A DNA stretch of 64,000 bases from assembly GCF_016901135.1 (NCBI RefSeq), contig NZ_JAFEVL010000061.1, positions 151,138 to 215,137 of the forward strand. Direction: 5' to 3'. The notes below the pieces were generated by a model, which saw only the letters and a list, made by a program, of their open reading frames with translations, was not told the DNA's origin and did not search any database. Origin of the DNA: Martinezella lusitana (GTDB taxonomy: Bacteria; Pseudomonadota; Alphaproteobacteria; Rhizobiales; Rhizobiaceae). A program made the position numbers and the translations under genes. Below, in pieces: positions 1 to 7,693 of the stretch. Positions within the stretch are counted from its first letter, which is position 1; each line of letters starts with the position of its first letter.

Positions 1-902
1 ATCTGCCGCTGCCTTTCGCGATAGCGTTCGCGATCTTCCTCGCTGCGCTCATGATAGCAATGGCTGCAGGAGACACCTGCTTCATAGAAGGGCGATGTCA
101 CTTCTTCCGCGGTGATCGGCTGGCGGCAAGCGTGACAGAGCTTGTGATTGCCCTCTTTCAGGCCATGCTCGACGGAGACGCGTTCGTCGAAGACGAAGCA
201 TGCGCCTTCCCACAGGCTCTCTTCCGGCGGCACTTCCTCGAGATACTTCAGGATGCCGCCCTTGAGATGGAACACCTCGTCGAAGCCCTGCTGTTTCATG
301 AAGGCGGTCGCCTTTTCGCAGCGGATGCCGCCGGTGCAGTACATGGCGATCTTCGGCTTGTTGTGCAGGCCGGTATTCTGGCGCACCCATTCGGGGAATT
401 CGCGGAAGGTCTTGGTCTGCGGGTCGACCGCGCCCTTGAAGAGGCCGATGGCCGTCTCGTAATCGTTGCGCGTATCGATGACGATGGTGTCGGGATCGGA
501 GATCAGCGCGTTCCAGTCCTTCGGCGCGATATAGGTGCCGACGACCCTGGTGGGGTCGATATCCTCGACGCCCATGGTGACGATCTCTTTCTTGAGCTTC
601 ACCTTCATGCGCACGAAAGGCATTTTCGACGCACGGCTTTCCTTGTGCTCCATGCCGGAAAATTCCGGCTGCGCCCGCAGGAAGGCGAGCACGGTGCCGA
701 TGGCGGCATCCGTGCCGGCAATGGTGCCGTTGATCCCCTCGTGCGCGAGCAGCAGCGTGCCCTTGACGCCGTTTGCCTCGCAGAGCGCAAGCAGCGGCTC
801 CTGCAGGCTTTCGAAGCGCGGAAAGGAAACGAAATGGTAGAGCGCCGCAACGAGGAATGCGCCGGTCGCCTCATGCCGTGGGCTGGAAAGGATGTCTGTC
901 AT
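1..902 (-). CDS. trhO: tRNA uridine(34) hydroxylase TrhO, rhodanese family (3' end cut by window)
   Basis: The reading frame starts at the ATG at 902 and stays open to the left edge for 300 codons, so the last residues are missing; family members are usually a little over 300 residues. The N-terminus (MTDILSSPRHE, then AALYHFVSF) and the rhodanese loop CTGGIRCEK near position 335 identify the YceA/TrhO family, whose active-site cysteine lies in that loop. A cysteine-rich tail (CHACRQPIT, then CSHCYHERSEED) follows and is typical of the longer alphaproteobacterial forms. The family is known to hydroxylate uridine 34 of certain tRNAs in an oxygen-dependent step towards 5-alkoxyuridine. A long open frame on the opposite strand is only its shadow. 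Confidence 0.93.
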   Translation of the reverse strand, partial: MTDILSSPRHEATGAFLVAALYHFVSFPRFESLQEPLLALCEANGVKGTLLLAHEGINGTIAGTDAAIGTVLAFLRAQPEFSGMEHKESRASKMPFVRMKVKLKKEIVTMGVEDIDPTRVVGTYIAPKDWNALISDPDTIVIDTRNDYETAIGLFKGAVDPQTKTFREFPEWVRQNTGLHNKPKIAMYCTGGIRCEKATAFMKQQGFDEVFHLKGGILKYLEEVPPEESLWEGACFVFDERVSVEHGLKEGNHKLCHACRQPITAEEVTSPFYEAGVSCSHCYHERSEEDRERYRERQRQ

Positions 903-990
903 GCCGGGGAAATACAATTTTGTGCGTCGGCAGGCAATCAAGATTTATGCCGAAGCCCTGCGTGATCGGCACAATGCCATGGCGAAGGCT

Positions 991-1902
991 TCATTCCGCC
1001 GCTTCCAACCAAAGCCGCTTGATCGTTCGCGCCTCACGCTCCGGCTTGTCGGCAAAGACCCAGCGGGCCCTGTTCAGCGCTTCCTCACGAGCAGTCTGCT
1101 GGCGTGAGATGATCGCTTCCAGCAAACGTGCGCGGTCGTCGCTTCCGTTGAAAAGATGCGGCTCGCGGTCCGCGACGTCGGATAGTATCGACAGGTCGAG
1201 ATAGCGGCCGAGTACGTCGACCAGCGCCTTGGCCTCGAGTTGCTTGGCATGCATGGCCGCCGGCCAGATATCCCGCAGTAGCATATGGTGCATCCAGCAG
1301 TCCTGGCTGCGTTTGCGCAGGTCGTGAAAACTCTCGGCATGGGCGGCTTCCGCCTGGCATTCGGAGAGCGCCTGCATGGCCTTGTCGCCGTTCTTGCGCC
1401 AGCTTTTCTGGAAAAGGCGTGCGGTGTCGCGCCGGCCGCTCTCGAAGGAGGCACCCTTCAGCGCCTGGATCGCTTCGCCACAGGTGGCGATTGCCGCCCG
1501 TGCCTTGTCTTCAAGGTCGGTCTCTGCCTCTGACAAGCGGTCACGCCGGGTCGTCAGGAGGTCAGTGACGCGGGCGAGTGCGTGCAGCTCGTCCTCGGAC
1601 GTCGCAGTCGCCTGCAGATAGTGGCTGACTTCGATCAGCGCCGTGGCGTCACGCACGCCTGAGAGCGTACGCGCCATGTCCCGAAGCCGGCTATTCTCCT
1701 GCTGCTGAAATTCCCGCGCGCGGGGGGCGATCAACCGATAAAGGCCGCGCACGCGCTTGATGTTCTTGCGTGCGGCATGTACCGCTTCGTGCAAACCCTG
1801 CGGACGATCCGTCAGGACGGCCATCGCCTTACCGAGTTGATGCGCGGCGACCCTTTGCACCTCGTCATCAAGAGGCCGGTCAGGCCGTATGCGATAGCTC
1901 AT
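991..1902 (-). CDS. CHAD domain-containing protein
   Basis: A 303-residue all-helical protein. The N-terminal half has the CHAD signature of conserved histidines and basic residues (LHEAVHAARKNIKRVRGLYR, then LRDMARTLSGVRDA), and a second basic helical repeat follows (FHDLRKRSQDCWMHHMLLR). CHAD domains bind inorganic polyphosphate through these basic helices. Its start overlaps the end of the CYTH gene by 23 bases, so the two are co-transcribed and probably translationally coupled. Many bacteria carry CYTH and CHAD fused in one protein, so a joint role in polyphosphate or triphosphate metabolism is inferred. No signal peptide or membrane segment is visible. Confidence 0.88.
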   Translation of the reverse strand: MSYRIRPDRPLDDEVQRVAAHQLGKAMAVLTDRPQGLHEAVHAARKNIKRVRGLYRLIAPRAREFQQQENSRLRDMARTLSGVRDATALIEVSHYLQATATSEDELHALARVTDLLTTRRDRLSEAETDLEDKARAAIATCGEAIQALKGASFESGRRDTARLFQKSWRKNGDKAMQALSECQAEAAHAESFHDLRKRSQDCWMHHMLLRDIWPAAMHAKQLEAKALVDVLGRYLDLSILSDVADREPHLFNGSDDRARLLEAIISRQQTAREEALNRARWVFADKPEREARTIKRLWLEAAE

Positions 1903-2365
1903 CGTATTCCTGTTCGAACTGCGTCGCGAGGGCCTGGTTGGAATAGCGGTATTCGCCGGTCACCTCGCGGCCGATCCAGTCCGGCAGCTCCGGATCGTCG
2001 CTTTCGTCCTCCATCTCGACCTCGGCGATCACGAGGCCGCGATGGGCGCCGCGGAAAACGTCCACTTCCCAGACAAATCCCTTGAAAGGCACCTTGTGGC
2101 GGGTCTTCTCGATGACGAGGCCGATTGCCGTTCCCAGCAATTCCTCCGCCTCGGGGATAGGGATTTCATACTCGAACTCGTCCCGCGTCATCGACCTGCC
2201 GATCTTGATCGTCAAGGTCGCCGTCTTGTCGTTCGTCAGCCTTATGCGCACTGAACGATCGTCCATGGAGGCGATATAGCCTTGTTTCAAGATGAGCTTC
2301 TCGGAGACGAAATCACGCCAGTGATCGCCGCGCACCAGAAACTTTCGCTCGATCTCTTTTGCCAT
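1880..2365 (-). CDS. CYTH domain protein (triphosphate tunnel metalloenzyme)
   Basis: The protein begins MAKEIERKFLV, the ExExK-type signature of the CYTH/triphosphate tunnel family, in which these residues bind metal and triphosphate. Later strands carry the expected alternating charged residues (VRIRLTNDKTATLTIKIG, then EYEIPIPEAEELL and VIAEVEMEDE). At about 161 residues it is a single-domain member. The frame opens eight codons further upstream, but the ATG at 2365 puts the EIERKF motif at the N-terminus and has GGAG about 11 bases ahead. Family members hydrolyse tripolyphosphate or thiamine triphosphate, or make cAMP; which applies here cannot be read from sequence. It is followed by the overlapping CHAD gene. 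Confidence 0.9.
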   Translation of the reverse strand: MAKEIERKFLVRGDHWRDFVSEKLILKQGYIASMDDRSVRIRLTNDKTATLTIKIGRSMTRDEFEYEIPIPEAEELLGTAIGLVIEKTRHKVPFKGFVWEVDVFRGAHRGLVIAEVEMEDESDDPELPDWIGREVTGEYRYSNQALATQFEQEYDELSHTA

Positions 2366-2524
2366 GCGTTTGACATGCTCCACTGGCACAGATCACACTA
2401 GCCTATAGCAAGTTCTGACGATTTCCTACCCGTCGTATTTAACGCGAGCTTTTGTCTCGACAAGCACCTTCCGGAAGGCTATTCGAAGGCCGGATTTCAA
2501 TCGTTTTAAGGGAGCGCACCGACC

Positions 2525-3163
2525 ATGGGCGAGAAAACCGAGAAGCTTCTTTCCGTTCTGAAATTGCAGCCGGTCGTTCCCGTGCTGATCGTTGATGATG
2601 CAAAATCGGCCGTTCCGCTTGCCCGGGCGCTGGTTGCCGGCGGCCTGAAGGCAATCGAGATTACGCTGCGCACTGCCGGCGCGCTCGACGCCATCCGCGC
2701 CGTCGCCGAAGAGGTGGAGGGCGCCGAAGTCGGTGCCGGCACGATCCTGAACGTCGCCCAGTGGGACGCAGCCGTCGAAGCCGGTTCCAAGTTCATCGTC
2801 AGCCCCGGCACGACGCAGGAGCTTCTCGATGCCGCCCGTGCCTCGCATGTGCCGCTGCTGCCGGGTGCCGCCACGGCAAGCGAAGTCATGGCATTGCGCG
2901 AGGAAGGCTATACGGTGCTGAAGTTCTTCCCGGCCGAGCAGGCCGGCGGTGCTGCCTATCTCAAGGCTCTGTCTTCGCCGCTATCAGGCACGCTCTTCTG
3001 CCCGACCGGCGGCGTCTCGCTGAAGAACGCCCATGATTATCTGTCGCTGCCGAACGTCATCTGCGTCGGCGGTTCTTGGGTCGCGCCGAAAGAGCTGGTT
3101 ACGGCCGGCGATTGGGCCGGGATCACCAAGCTGGCGGCCGAGGCTGCAGCGCTCAAGGGCTGA
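2525..3163 (+). CDS. eda: 2-dehydro-3-deoxyphosphogluconate (KDPG) aldolase
   Basis: A 212-residue class I aldolase that splits KDPG into pyruvate and glyceraldehyde 3-phosphate in the Entner-Doudoroff pathway. The Schiff-base lysine is Lys133 in VLKFFPAE and the catalytic glutamate is Glu45 in AIEITLR, the same numbers as in the E. coli enzyme. The phosphate-binding loops GAGTIL, SPGTT and CPTGGV are all present, and the length is normal. AAGGGAG lies about 10 bases before the ATG. It is a single-gene unit closed by a clear terminator at 3191-3215, and edd is not next to it. Confidence 0.96.
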   Translation: MGEKTEKLLSVLKLQPVVPVLIVDDAKSAVPLARALVAGGLKAIEITLRTAGALDAIRAVAEEVEGAEVGAGTILNVAQWDAAVEAGSKFIVSPGTTQELLDAARASHVPLLPGAATASEVMALREEGYTVLKFFPAEQAGGAAYLKALSSPLSGTLFCPTGGVSLKNAHDYLSLPNVICVGGSWVAPKELVTAGDWAGITKLAAEAAALKG

Positions 3164-3190
3164 ATGATTTTCCTCTGCTCGATTTCAAAA

Positions 3191-3215
3191 GCCCGCACAG
3201 ATTGCGGGCTTTTTT
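3191..3215 (+). terminator. Rho-independent terminator after eda
   Basis: A 7-bp perfect stem (GCCCGCA at 3191-3197, TGCGGGC at 3203-3209) with a 5-base loop is followed at once by six T residues. It lies 28 bases past the eda stop, and the A-run before the stem extends the pairing. Confidence 0.9.
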
Positions 3216-3290
3216 CTGTGCAGCGGATTTGTATTTGCGGTTGCGCTTCCTATCTCCCTGTCACCATCACAAGGACGGAGGACCATCCAC

Positions 3291-4004
3291 ATGATCGACG
3301 CCCGCAAGCTTCTTGACCAATTTCTGGGATCGCAGGTTCCAGGAATGCAGGGAAGCGTGAAAGACAAGGCAACTCAGGCCATCAACCTCGCCAGGGATAA
3401 CCCGATGGCGACCAGCGCCATCGCTGGTGTGCTGCTCGGGACGAAAACCGGGCGTCAGATTGCCGGCAATACCCTGGCGCTCGGTGGCCTCGCAGCCATC
3501 GCCGGGCTTGGCTATCAAGCCTACAAGAATTACAGGGACGGCAATCAGCCGCAGCCTGCTCCCCAATCCGCCCCGCAGGCCGAGCCGCAATTCCTGCCGC
3601 CGCCGTCGAACTCCGGTTTCAGCACTGCACCTGCCGTCGCAAGCAATGACTTTGCGCTCTCTCTGGTCCGGGCGATGATCGCGGCTGCCCGCGCCGACGG
3701 CCATATCGACGACGCGGAGCGTCAGCGCATTCTCGGTAAGGTGCAGGAGGCCGGCATCGGCTCCGAGGCGGAAGCCTTCTTCCAGCGCGAGCTTGCCAAT
3801 CCCGTCGATCTCGACGCCATCGTCGCCTCGGCGCAGACCGAGGAGCAGCGGGTGCAGGTCTACGCGGCCTCGCGCCTTGCAATCGAGCCGGATTCCCGGG
3901 CCGAGCGCGGCTATCTCGATCTGCTTGCCGGGCGGCTCGGCCTGGCCGATGCGCTGGTCGATCATATCGAGGCGACGGTTGCGAGCGCCAAAGTCCAGCT
4001 CTGA
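3291..4004 (+). CDS. DUF533 (YebE-like, TerB fold) inner-membrane-associated protein
   Basis: A 237-residue protein. Residues 1-40 are amphipathic, followed by a Gly/Ala-rich hydrophobic stretch around 43-75 (AIAGVLLGTKTGRQIAG, then ALGGLAAIAGLGYQAY) and a Pro/Gln-rich linker around 85-105. The C-terminal helical domain resembles TerB/DUF533 (LVRAMIAAARADGHIDDAER, an acidic metal-binding-like motif). This order matches E. coli YebE and relatives, whose function is unknown apart from links to envelope stress. It stands alone between two intergenic signals: the eda terminator upstream and a RIME-like repeat directly downstream. Confidence 0.82.
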   Translation: MIDARKLLDQFLGSQVPGMQGSVKDKATQAINLARDNPMATSAIAGVLLGTKTGRQIAGNTLALGGLAAIAGLGYQAYKNYRDGNQPQPAPQSAPQAEPQFLPPPSNSGFSTAPAVASNDFALSLVRAMIAAARADGHIDDAERQRILGKVQEAGIGSEAEAFFQRELANPVDLDAIVASAQTEEQRVQVYAASRLAIEPDSRAERGYLDLLAGRLGLADALVDHIEATVASAKVQL

Positions 4005-4007
4005 CGG

Positions 4008-4111
4008 ATAGAGCGGTAAAGCGTTTCATGGGATCGCTTTACCGCTCTATGTTATTGTTTTTACGCAATTCTGGACGGAAAACCGCTGCGCACTTTTCCT
4101 GGAATTGCTCT
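4008..4111. repeat. RIME-like rhizobial intergenic repeat, copy 1
   Basis: A perfect 16-bp inverted repeat (4008-4023 with 4035-4050, 11-base loop) is followed by a conserved tail ending in GGAATTGCTCT at 4111. The tail aligns almost base for base with the reverse complement of the element at 42699-42803, where the stem is also 16 bp but differs in its inner half. Size, mosaic layout and intergenic position fit the Rhizobium-specific intergenic mosaic elements. No ORF or T-run follows the stem, so it is not a simple terminator, though the hairpin could stabilise the DUF533 transcript's 3' end. Confidence 0.8.
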
Positions 4112-4170
4112 GGGGCCCGGTTGCCTTTCGCCGACGGCTGGCCTAAGCCTTCGCCGGAACATTTCATGGC

Positions 4171-4404
4171 GTGCTAGGGATCGGCGATTTGACGGACAGA
4201 AAAAGCGACACCCGCTCGGCGGCGATCGCCGCCGGCATTATCCTGCTGGTCGCAACAGCCGTGCTTTATCTCATGCCGAACGTCATCGTCTGGCTCGGAA
4301 CGATTTCGCCATGGCTCGGTACCGGCTTCGGCGTATTGGTCATCCTGGCCTTCTTCTTCGTGTTCTGGCTCAGGGCTCGCTATCAAAGGCGCAAGGGCCT
4401 GTAG
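4171..4404 (+). CDS. Small two-TM membrane protein, unknown function
   Basis: A 77-residue reading frame with a GTG start. After a short charged N-terminus (LTDRKSDTRS) come two hydrophobic segments, about residues 18-38 (AAIAAGIILLVATAVLYLM) and 45-67 (ISPWLGTGFGVLVILAFFFV), ending in a basic tail (RARYQRRKGL). The positive-inside rule places both ends in the cytoplasm. I do not recognise a family. The start is uncertain: no strong Shine-Dalgarno sequence is visible, and a TTG at 4188 is an alternative. The regular hydrophobic pattern and basic tail make a real gene more likely than chance. It converges on the NicO gene, whose stop is 7 bases away. Confidence 0.6.
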   Translation: MLGIGDLTDRKSDTRSAAIAAGIILLVATAVLYLMPNVIVWLGTISPWLGTGFGVLVILAFFFVFWLRARYQRRKGL

Positions 4405-4411
4405 GTACCCG

Positions 4412-5527
4412 TCAGGTCTGCAGCGAGGCGCCGAGCAGGATGACGCCGGTGCAGATGACCAGCAAAGCACCAAAAATTTCGATGCCATTGCCGACCCATG
4501 TCGACAGCTTCGAGCCGCGGCCGGTGAAACGCACGGCGGTGCCCTTCGCGAAAACGGCGATGATGGCAAGCAGCGAGACGGTGAGGGCCGTGCCGATCGA
4601 CATGGCGAGCACGGACAGCAGCCCGCCGAGATAAAGACCGTTCAGCATCGAGAAGGTCATGACCAGCAGCGCGCCGGAGCAGGGCCGCAAGCCCACAGCG
4701 ATGATCGCCGACGCGGCTTCACGGGCGCTGAATTTCTCGTTCGACAGCATTTTCGGATCGGGGAGATGCGCATGGCCACAGGTCTCGCAGACGGCGCCGT
4801 CGCCTGTCGCGTGAGCGGGGTCATAGCATTGATAGCCATCGGCGGCAGGCATGGCAGCTGCGCGGCCGCGGGAAAAGCCTCTGGCCGGGCCTGTTCCGGT
4901 TGCGGCGTCTTCGAAAAGCGCCAGGCTGATCGGGCCTGCTGAGGTCGCCAGCTGGACCTCGCGGTACTGTGCCCTGTTCCGGATCATCGTGCGCAGCTTG
5001 CGAAACAGAAGCCAGCCGCCGAACAGGATGACCATGACGAAGCTCGCGATCTCCATGGCGTTGGTGGCCATCGTCATGGTGATGCCGGAGCCGCGCAGGA
5101 CGAAATAAGCGGCTCCGACCACGAGGACCGCGACGACACCCTGGATGAGCGCGGAGACGAACGAGATGGCGATGCCGCGCTTCAGCTCGATTTCATTGGC
5201 GACCATATAGGAGGAGATGACCGCCTTGCCGTGGCCAGGGCCGGCCGCGTGGAAGATGCCGTAGGCAAAGGAGAGGCCGATCAAGGTCCAGAGTTCCCAG
5301 GGATCCCGGCGCATGGCCTCGATCGACTTGGTGAGCGCGCGATAGAAAGCCTGCTGCTCGTAGTTCACGTATAGGAAGATGGGCGCCAGTGGGCCGCCTG
5401 TCGGCTGGAAGCTCGGTTCGGCCGTGCCGATGCCCAGCGGGGATCCCGTGGCATGCGCAAGGCCGGCTGCCGCAAGAAAGGCAAGCATCGCCACCGGAAG
5501 CAACCGCCATGGTTTCGAAATCAGCAT
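4412..5527 (-). CDS. NicO-family nickel/cobalt efflux permease (RcnA-like)
   Basis: A 371-residue polytopic membrane protein with an N-terminal signal-like segment (LLPVAMLAFLAAAGLAHA). The NicO motifs are present: HAAGPGHGKA (residues about 93-102) in an early membrane helix and GLRPCSGALL in the second half. Between them is a long hydrophilic loop with a Cys/His cluster (CYDPAHATGDGAVCETCGHAH), likely the metal-sensing or metal-binding part. Family members export Ni and Co or related cations. The start overlaps the stop of the DUF1007 gene by 7 bases, so the pair is coupled; this DUF1007-NicO pairing is common in alphaproteobacteria and suggests a periplasmic partner feeding the permease. 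Confidence 0.87.
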   Translation of the reverse strand: MLISKPWRLLPVAMLAFLAAAGLAHATGSPLGIGTAEPSFQPTGGPLAPIFLYVNYEQQAFYRALTKSIEAMRRDPWELWTLIGLSFAYGIFHAAGPGHGKAVISSYMVANEIELKRGIAISFVSALIQGVVAVLVVGAAYFVLRGSGITMTMATNAMEIASFVMVILFGGWLLFRKLRTMIRNRAQYREVQLATSAGPISLALFEDAATGTGPARGFSRGRAAAMPAADGYQCYDPAHATGDGAVCETCGHAHLPDPKMLSNEKFSAREAASAIIAVGLRPCSGALLVMTFSMLNGLYLGGLLSVLAMSIGTALTVSLLAIIAVFAKGTAVRFTGRGSKLSTWVGNGIEIFGALLVICTGVILLGASLQT

Positions 5528-6180
5528 TGGACGTCTATCCGCGTTGCGAAAAGCTTCGACATGGTCGTTCCGGTCGGATCGTTGAAGAAGGCATCCGTCA
5601 ATGTCGTTCTGTTTTCGGCGATGACTTCGTCCGGATTGGGGCGGACGACCTGGTGCGTGCAGCTTTTGAAGGCGTCGCCCTCCGTCACCAGCTCCTGGTC
5701 GGTCGGGAAGTCGATCGATGTGTAGAGCGTCGGGTCGTAGATGCCGAAGCTGAGCTTGTTGCCCTTCGTCAGCGGCATCGGCTCGGACGGCTTGACGGCG
5801 AAGAACATGAGAAGCTGGCCGTCGCGATAATCGACATTGATGACGTCGGGCTTGGCCACCTTGATCGTTTTGCCGTTGAGCGTCAGGTTTGTGTAGTAGT
5901 CATAGTCGGCAAGGGAATCGCGTACTGTCTTGCCGACTTCCTTCAGCTCGTCGGGATCGAGTTTCAGATTGGTGTTCTTGTCGAAATCCATCAGCACCGA
6001 GGAAGAGAACACCTCATCGAAGCGCCAGACGTTGCGCAGTTCCTGTACATTGCCGTCCGGCCCGGCCAGAACCTCCAGGCGCGCTTCCACGAAAATATGC
6101 GGATGCGCCGACACCACGGCGGGCGCGAGCAGTAGACCCCCGGCGAGGGCGACAGCGTGGACAATCGTGGATTTTCTCAT
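5521..6180 (-). CDS. DUF1007 family periplasmic protein, partner of NicO permease
   Basis: About 219 residues from the ATG at 6180, which begins a classic signal peptide (MRKSTIVHAVALAGGLLLAP, cleavage near VVSAHPHIF). A start eight codons upstream at 6204 is also possible. The mature protein begins with the metal-ligand-like HPHIFVEA, the hallmark of DUF1007, followed by a beta-rich domain with many acidic residues (DEVFSSSVLMDFDKN). The function is not established biochemically. Its constant company with NicO exporters suggests a periplasmic metal-binding role. The LysR gene upstream on the same strand ends 67 bases before the 6204 start, so it may share a transcript. Confidence 0.8.
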   Translation of the reverse strand: MRKSTIVHAVALAGGLLLAPAVVSAHPHIFVEARLEVLAGPDGNVQELRNVWRFDEVFSSSVLMDFDKNTNLKLDPDELKEVGKTVRDSLADYDYYTNLTLNGKTIKVAKPDVINVDYRDGQLLMFFAVKPSEPMPLTKGNKLSFGIYDPTLYTSIDFPTDQELVTEGDAFKSCTHQVVRPNPDEVIAENRTTLTDAFFNDPTGTTMSKLFATRIDVQC

Positions 6181-6270
6181 GCGTCCGATGTGTTTCGTGA
6201 GCATTGATTCACTTCGACTTCTGGTCAGAAAATAAGACGGAATTGGGACCGGTCGGCCCGTCTGCGCCGC

Positions 6271-7164
6271 TCAGCCGTTCTTGCGGAACCAGTTATGCAG
6301 GTAGTCCACAAACATGCGCACCTTTGCCGGGAGATAGCGGCGATGCGGATAGACCGCATAGATGCCGCGATCGGTCGGAAGATAATCGTTGAACAGCGTC
6401 AGCAGCTGTCCGCTTTCGATCGCCTTGCGACCGATGAAATCCGGAACGGTGGCGATGCCGAGGCCTGACAGCGCGGCACGCAGCGTCGCATGCGGGCTGT
6501 TGACTTCAAGCGTGCCGTTGATGGCGACGTTGAAGGTGCTGCTGTCGGCATCGATGAAGCGAATATTGCCTTGCGAACGGTTGTTGCTGTCGATGATGAA
6601 AGGCATACGTGCAAGATCGGTCGGGTGCTCCAACGTCGGATAGCGGTCGAGGAATTCCTGGGTTGCGCAGAGATGGACGCGGAAATCCGAGATCTTGCGG
6701 GCGATCATGCCGGAATCCTCGAGCTTGGTGATGCGGACGGCCACATCGAAGCCTTCCTCGATCAGATCCACGAAACGGTCGTCGGCGGCGATCTCCAGGG
6801 CGAGATCGGGATTTTCCTTGGCGAAGTCGATCAGCGACTGCCCGACCTCGGCGTCGACGAAGGTGCGCGGCACCGAAACGCGCAGCCGCCCCTTGAGCTG
6901 CTGGTTGTTCTCGCGGACGAGGTCGGCGAGATTGTCGATCTCCTTCAATATATCCGAGGCCGTACGATAATAGGTGTGGCCGGCCTCCGTCATGGAGAAC
7001 TGGCGGGTGGTGCGGTTGAGCAGCAGCGCGCCGAGCTCGTCTTCGAGCTCGCGGACATATTTCGAGAGGAGCGCCTTGGAGCGTCCGGTCTTGCGCGCAG
7101 CCGCCGAAAACCCCTCGGCTTCCACCACATCGATAAAGGCGCGAATCCGGGTCAACGTGTCCAT
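6271..7164 (-). CDS. LysR-family transcriptional regulator
   Basis: A 297-residue LysR protein starting MDTLTRIRAFIDVVEAEGF. The winged helix-turn-helix lies around residues 18-40 (SAAARKTGRSKALLSKYVRE), and a two-lobed effector-binding domain runs from about residue 90 (LKGRLRVSVPRTF). The start at 7164 rather than the frame's first ATG at 7203 is supported by GGGAGG eight bases upstream and the canonical N-terminus. It belongs to the CrgA/AaeR-like branch by its RLRVSVPRTF segment. It is divergent from the ornithine decarboxylase leader. Its targets could be that operon or the DUF1007-NicO pair downstream; sequence alone does not decide. Confidence 0.92.
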   Translation of the reverse strand: MDTLTRIRAFIDVVEAEGFSAAARKTGRSKALLSKYVRELEDELGALLLNRTTRQFSMTEAGHTYYRTASDILKEIDNLADLVRENNQQLKGRLRVSVPRTFVDAEVGQSLIDFAKENPDLALEIAADDRFVDLIEEGFDVAVRITKLEDSGMIARKISDFRVHLCATQEFLDRYPTLEHPTDLARMPFIIDSNNRSQGNIRFIDADSSTFNVAINGTLEVNSPHATLRAALSGLGIATVPDFIGRKAIESGQLLTLFNDYLPTDRGIYAVYPHRRYLPAKVRMFVDYLHNWFRKNG

Positions 7165-7259
7165 GGTGAAGCCTCCCGTTAATTGTTGCCGGATGTTGAA
7201 CAAAACCCGCCGGTTTGTTCAATTATTTTTTTAGGACGCGGGTGAAAAATTTTCTTGAT

Positions 7260-7693
7260 TATGACGGCGAATGTACCTATTTCCCGGTCAGCCCAAAGTC
7301 GCACGTGCCCGTGGGTGTCCGCCGATCCTCGATGTGGTGAGAAAATCGGTAAGGTACCTGGAACTAACCCCTCCAGTCGCTATTTCGGCCAACCGAAAAA
7401 TGCGAGGACATCTAAAGCAACGACGGTGCGGGCCTTTTTGTTCTCTCCCGGCTTTCCATCAGCCGGGGTTACTGAAGAGGCACACCTTCATTGCCGGAAG
7501 TGCGGTTGGGATAATCCCTCCAATCCATGGCAGACAAAGCGAATTAGCGCCGCTTGCGGCACTCGTTCATTATCCGCGCTTCGCGCATTCGCACGGTACC
7601 GGGGTCTCCACCGGCTGGTTCCTGAGCGAATGAGCGTCGCCCTTTGTCCTCTGGGTCTTTCCCCGGAGCTATTGGAATTGAAAGGGAATTGAC
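7260..7693 (+). promoter_or_regulatory. Long structured 5' leader, probable speF RNA motif
   Basis: The roughly 430 bases before ornithine decarboxylase hold no convincing gene but several helices: GTACCT 7273-7278 with AGGTAC 7352-7357, CCGAT 7322-7326 with ATCGG 7345-7349, a 7-bp hairpin CCCGGCT 7447-7453 with AGCCGGG 7461-7467, and a hairpin 7649-7655 with 7662-7668 close to the ribosome binding site. The hexamer GGTACC occurs at 7353-7358 and again at 7595-7600, so the 3' copy could compete for the first helix. A conserved RNA of about this length, the speF motif, is known upstream of ornithine decarboxylase genes in alphaproteobacteria. The assignment rests on position and these helices; no covariance model was run. 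Confidence 0.7.

Noticed and set aside
51..965. 304-codon open frame on the plus strand at the left edge
   Set aside because: It is antisense to trhO, whose minus-strand translation carries the rhodanese motif CTGGIRCEK. The plus frame has no family features.
7255..7692. Open frame across the ornithine decarboxylase leader
   Set aside because: Its protein has no recognisable pattern and the region shows RNA-like helices; it is better explained as an untranslated leader.
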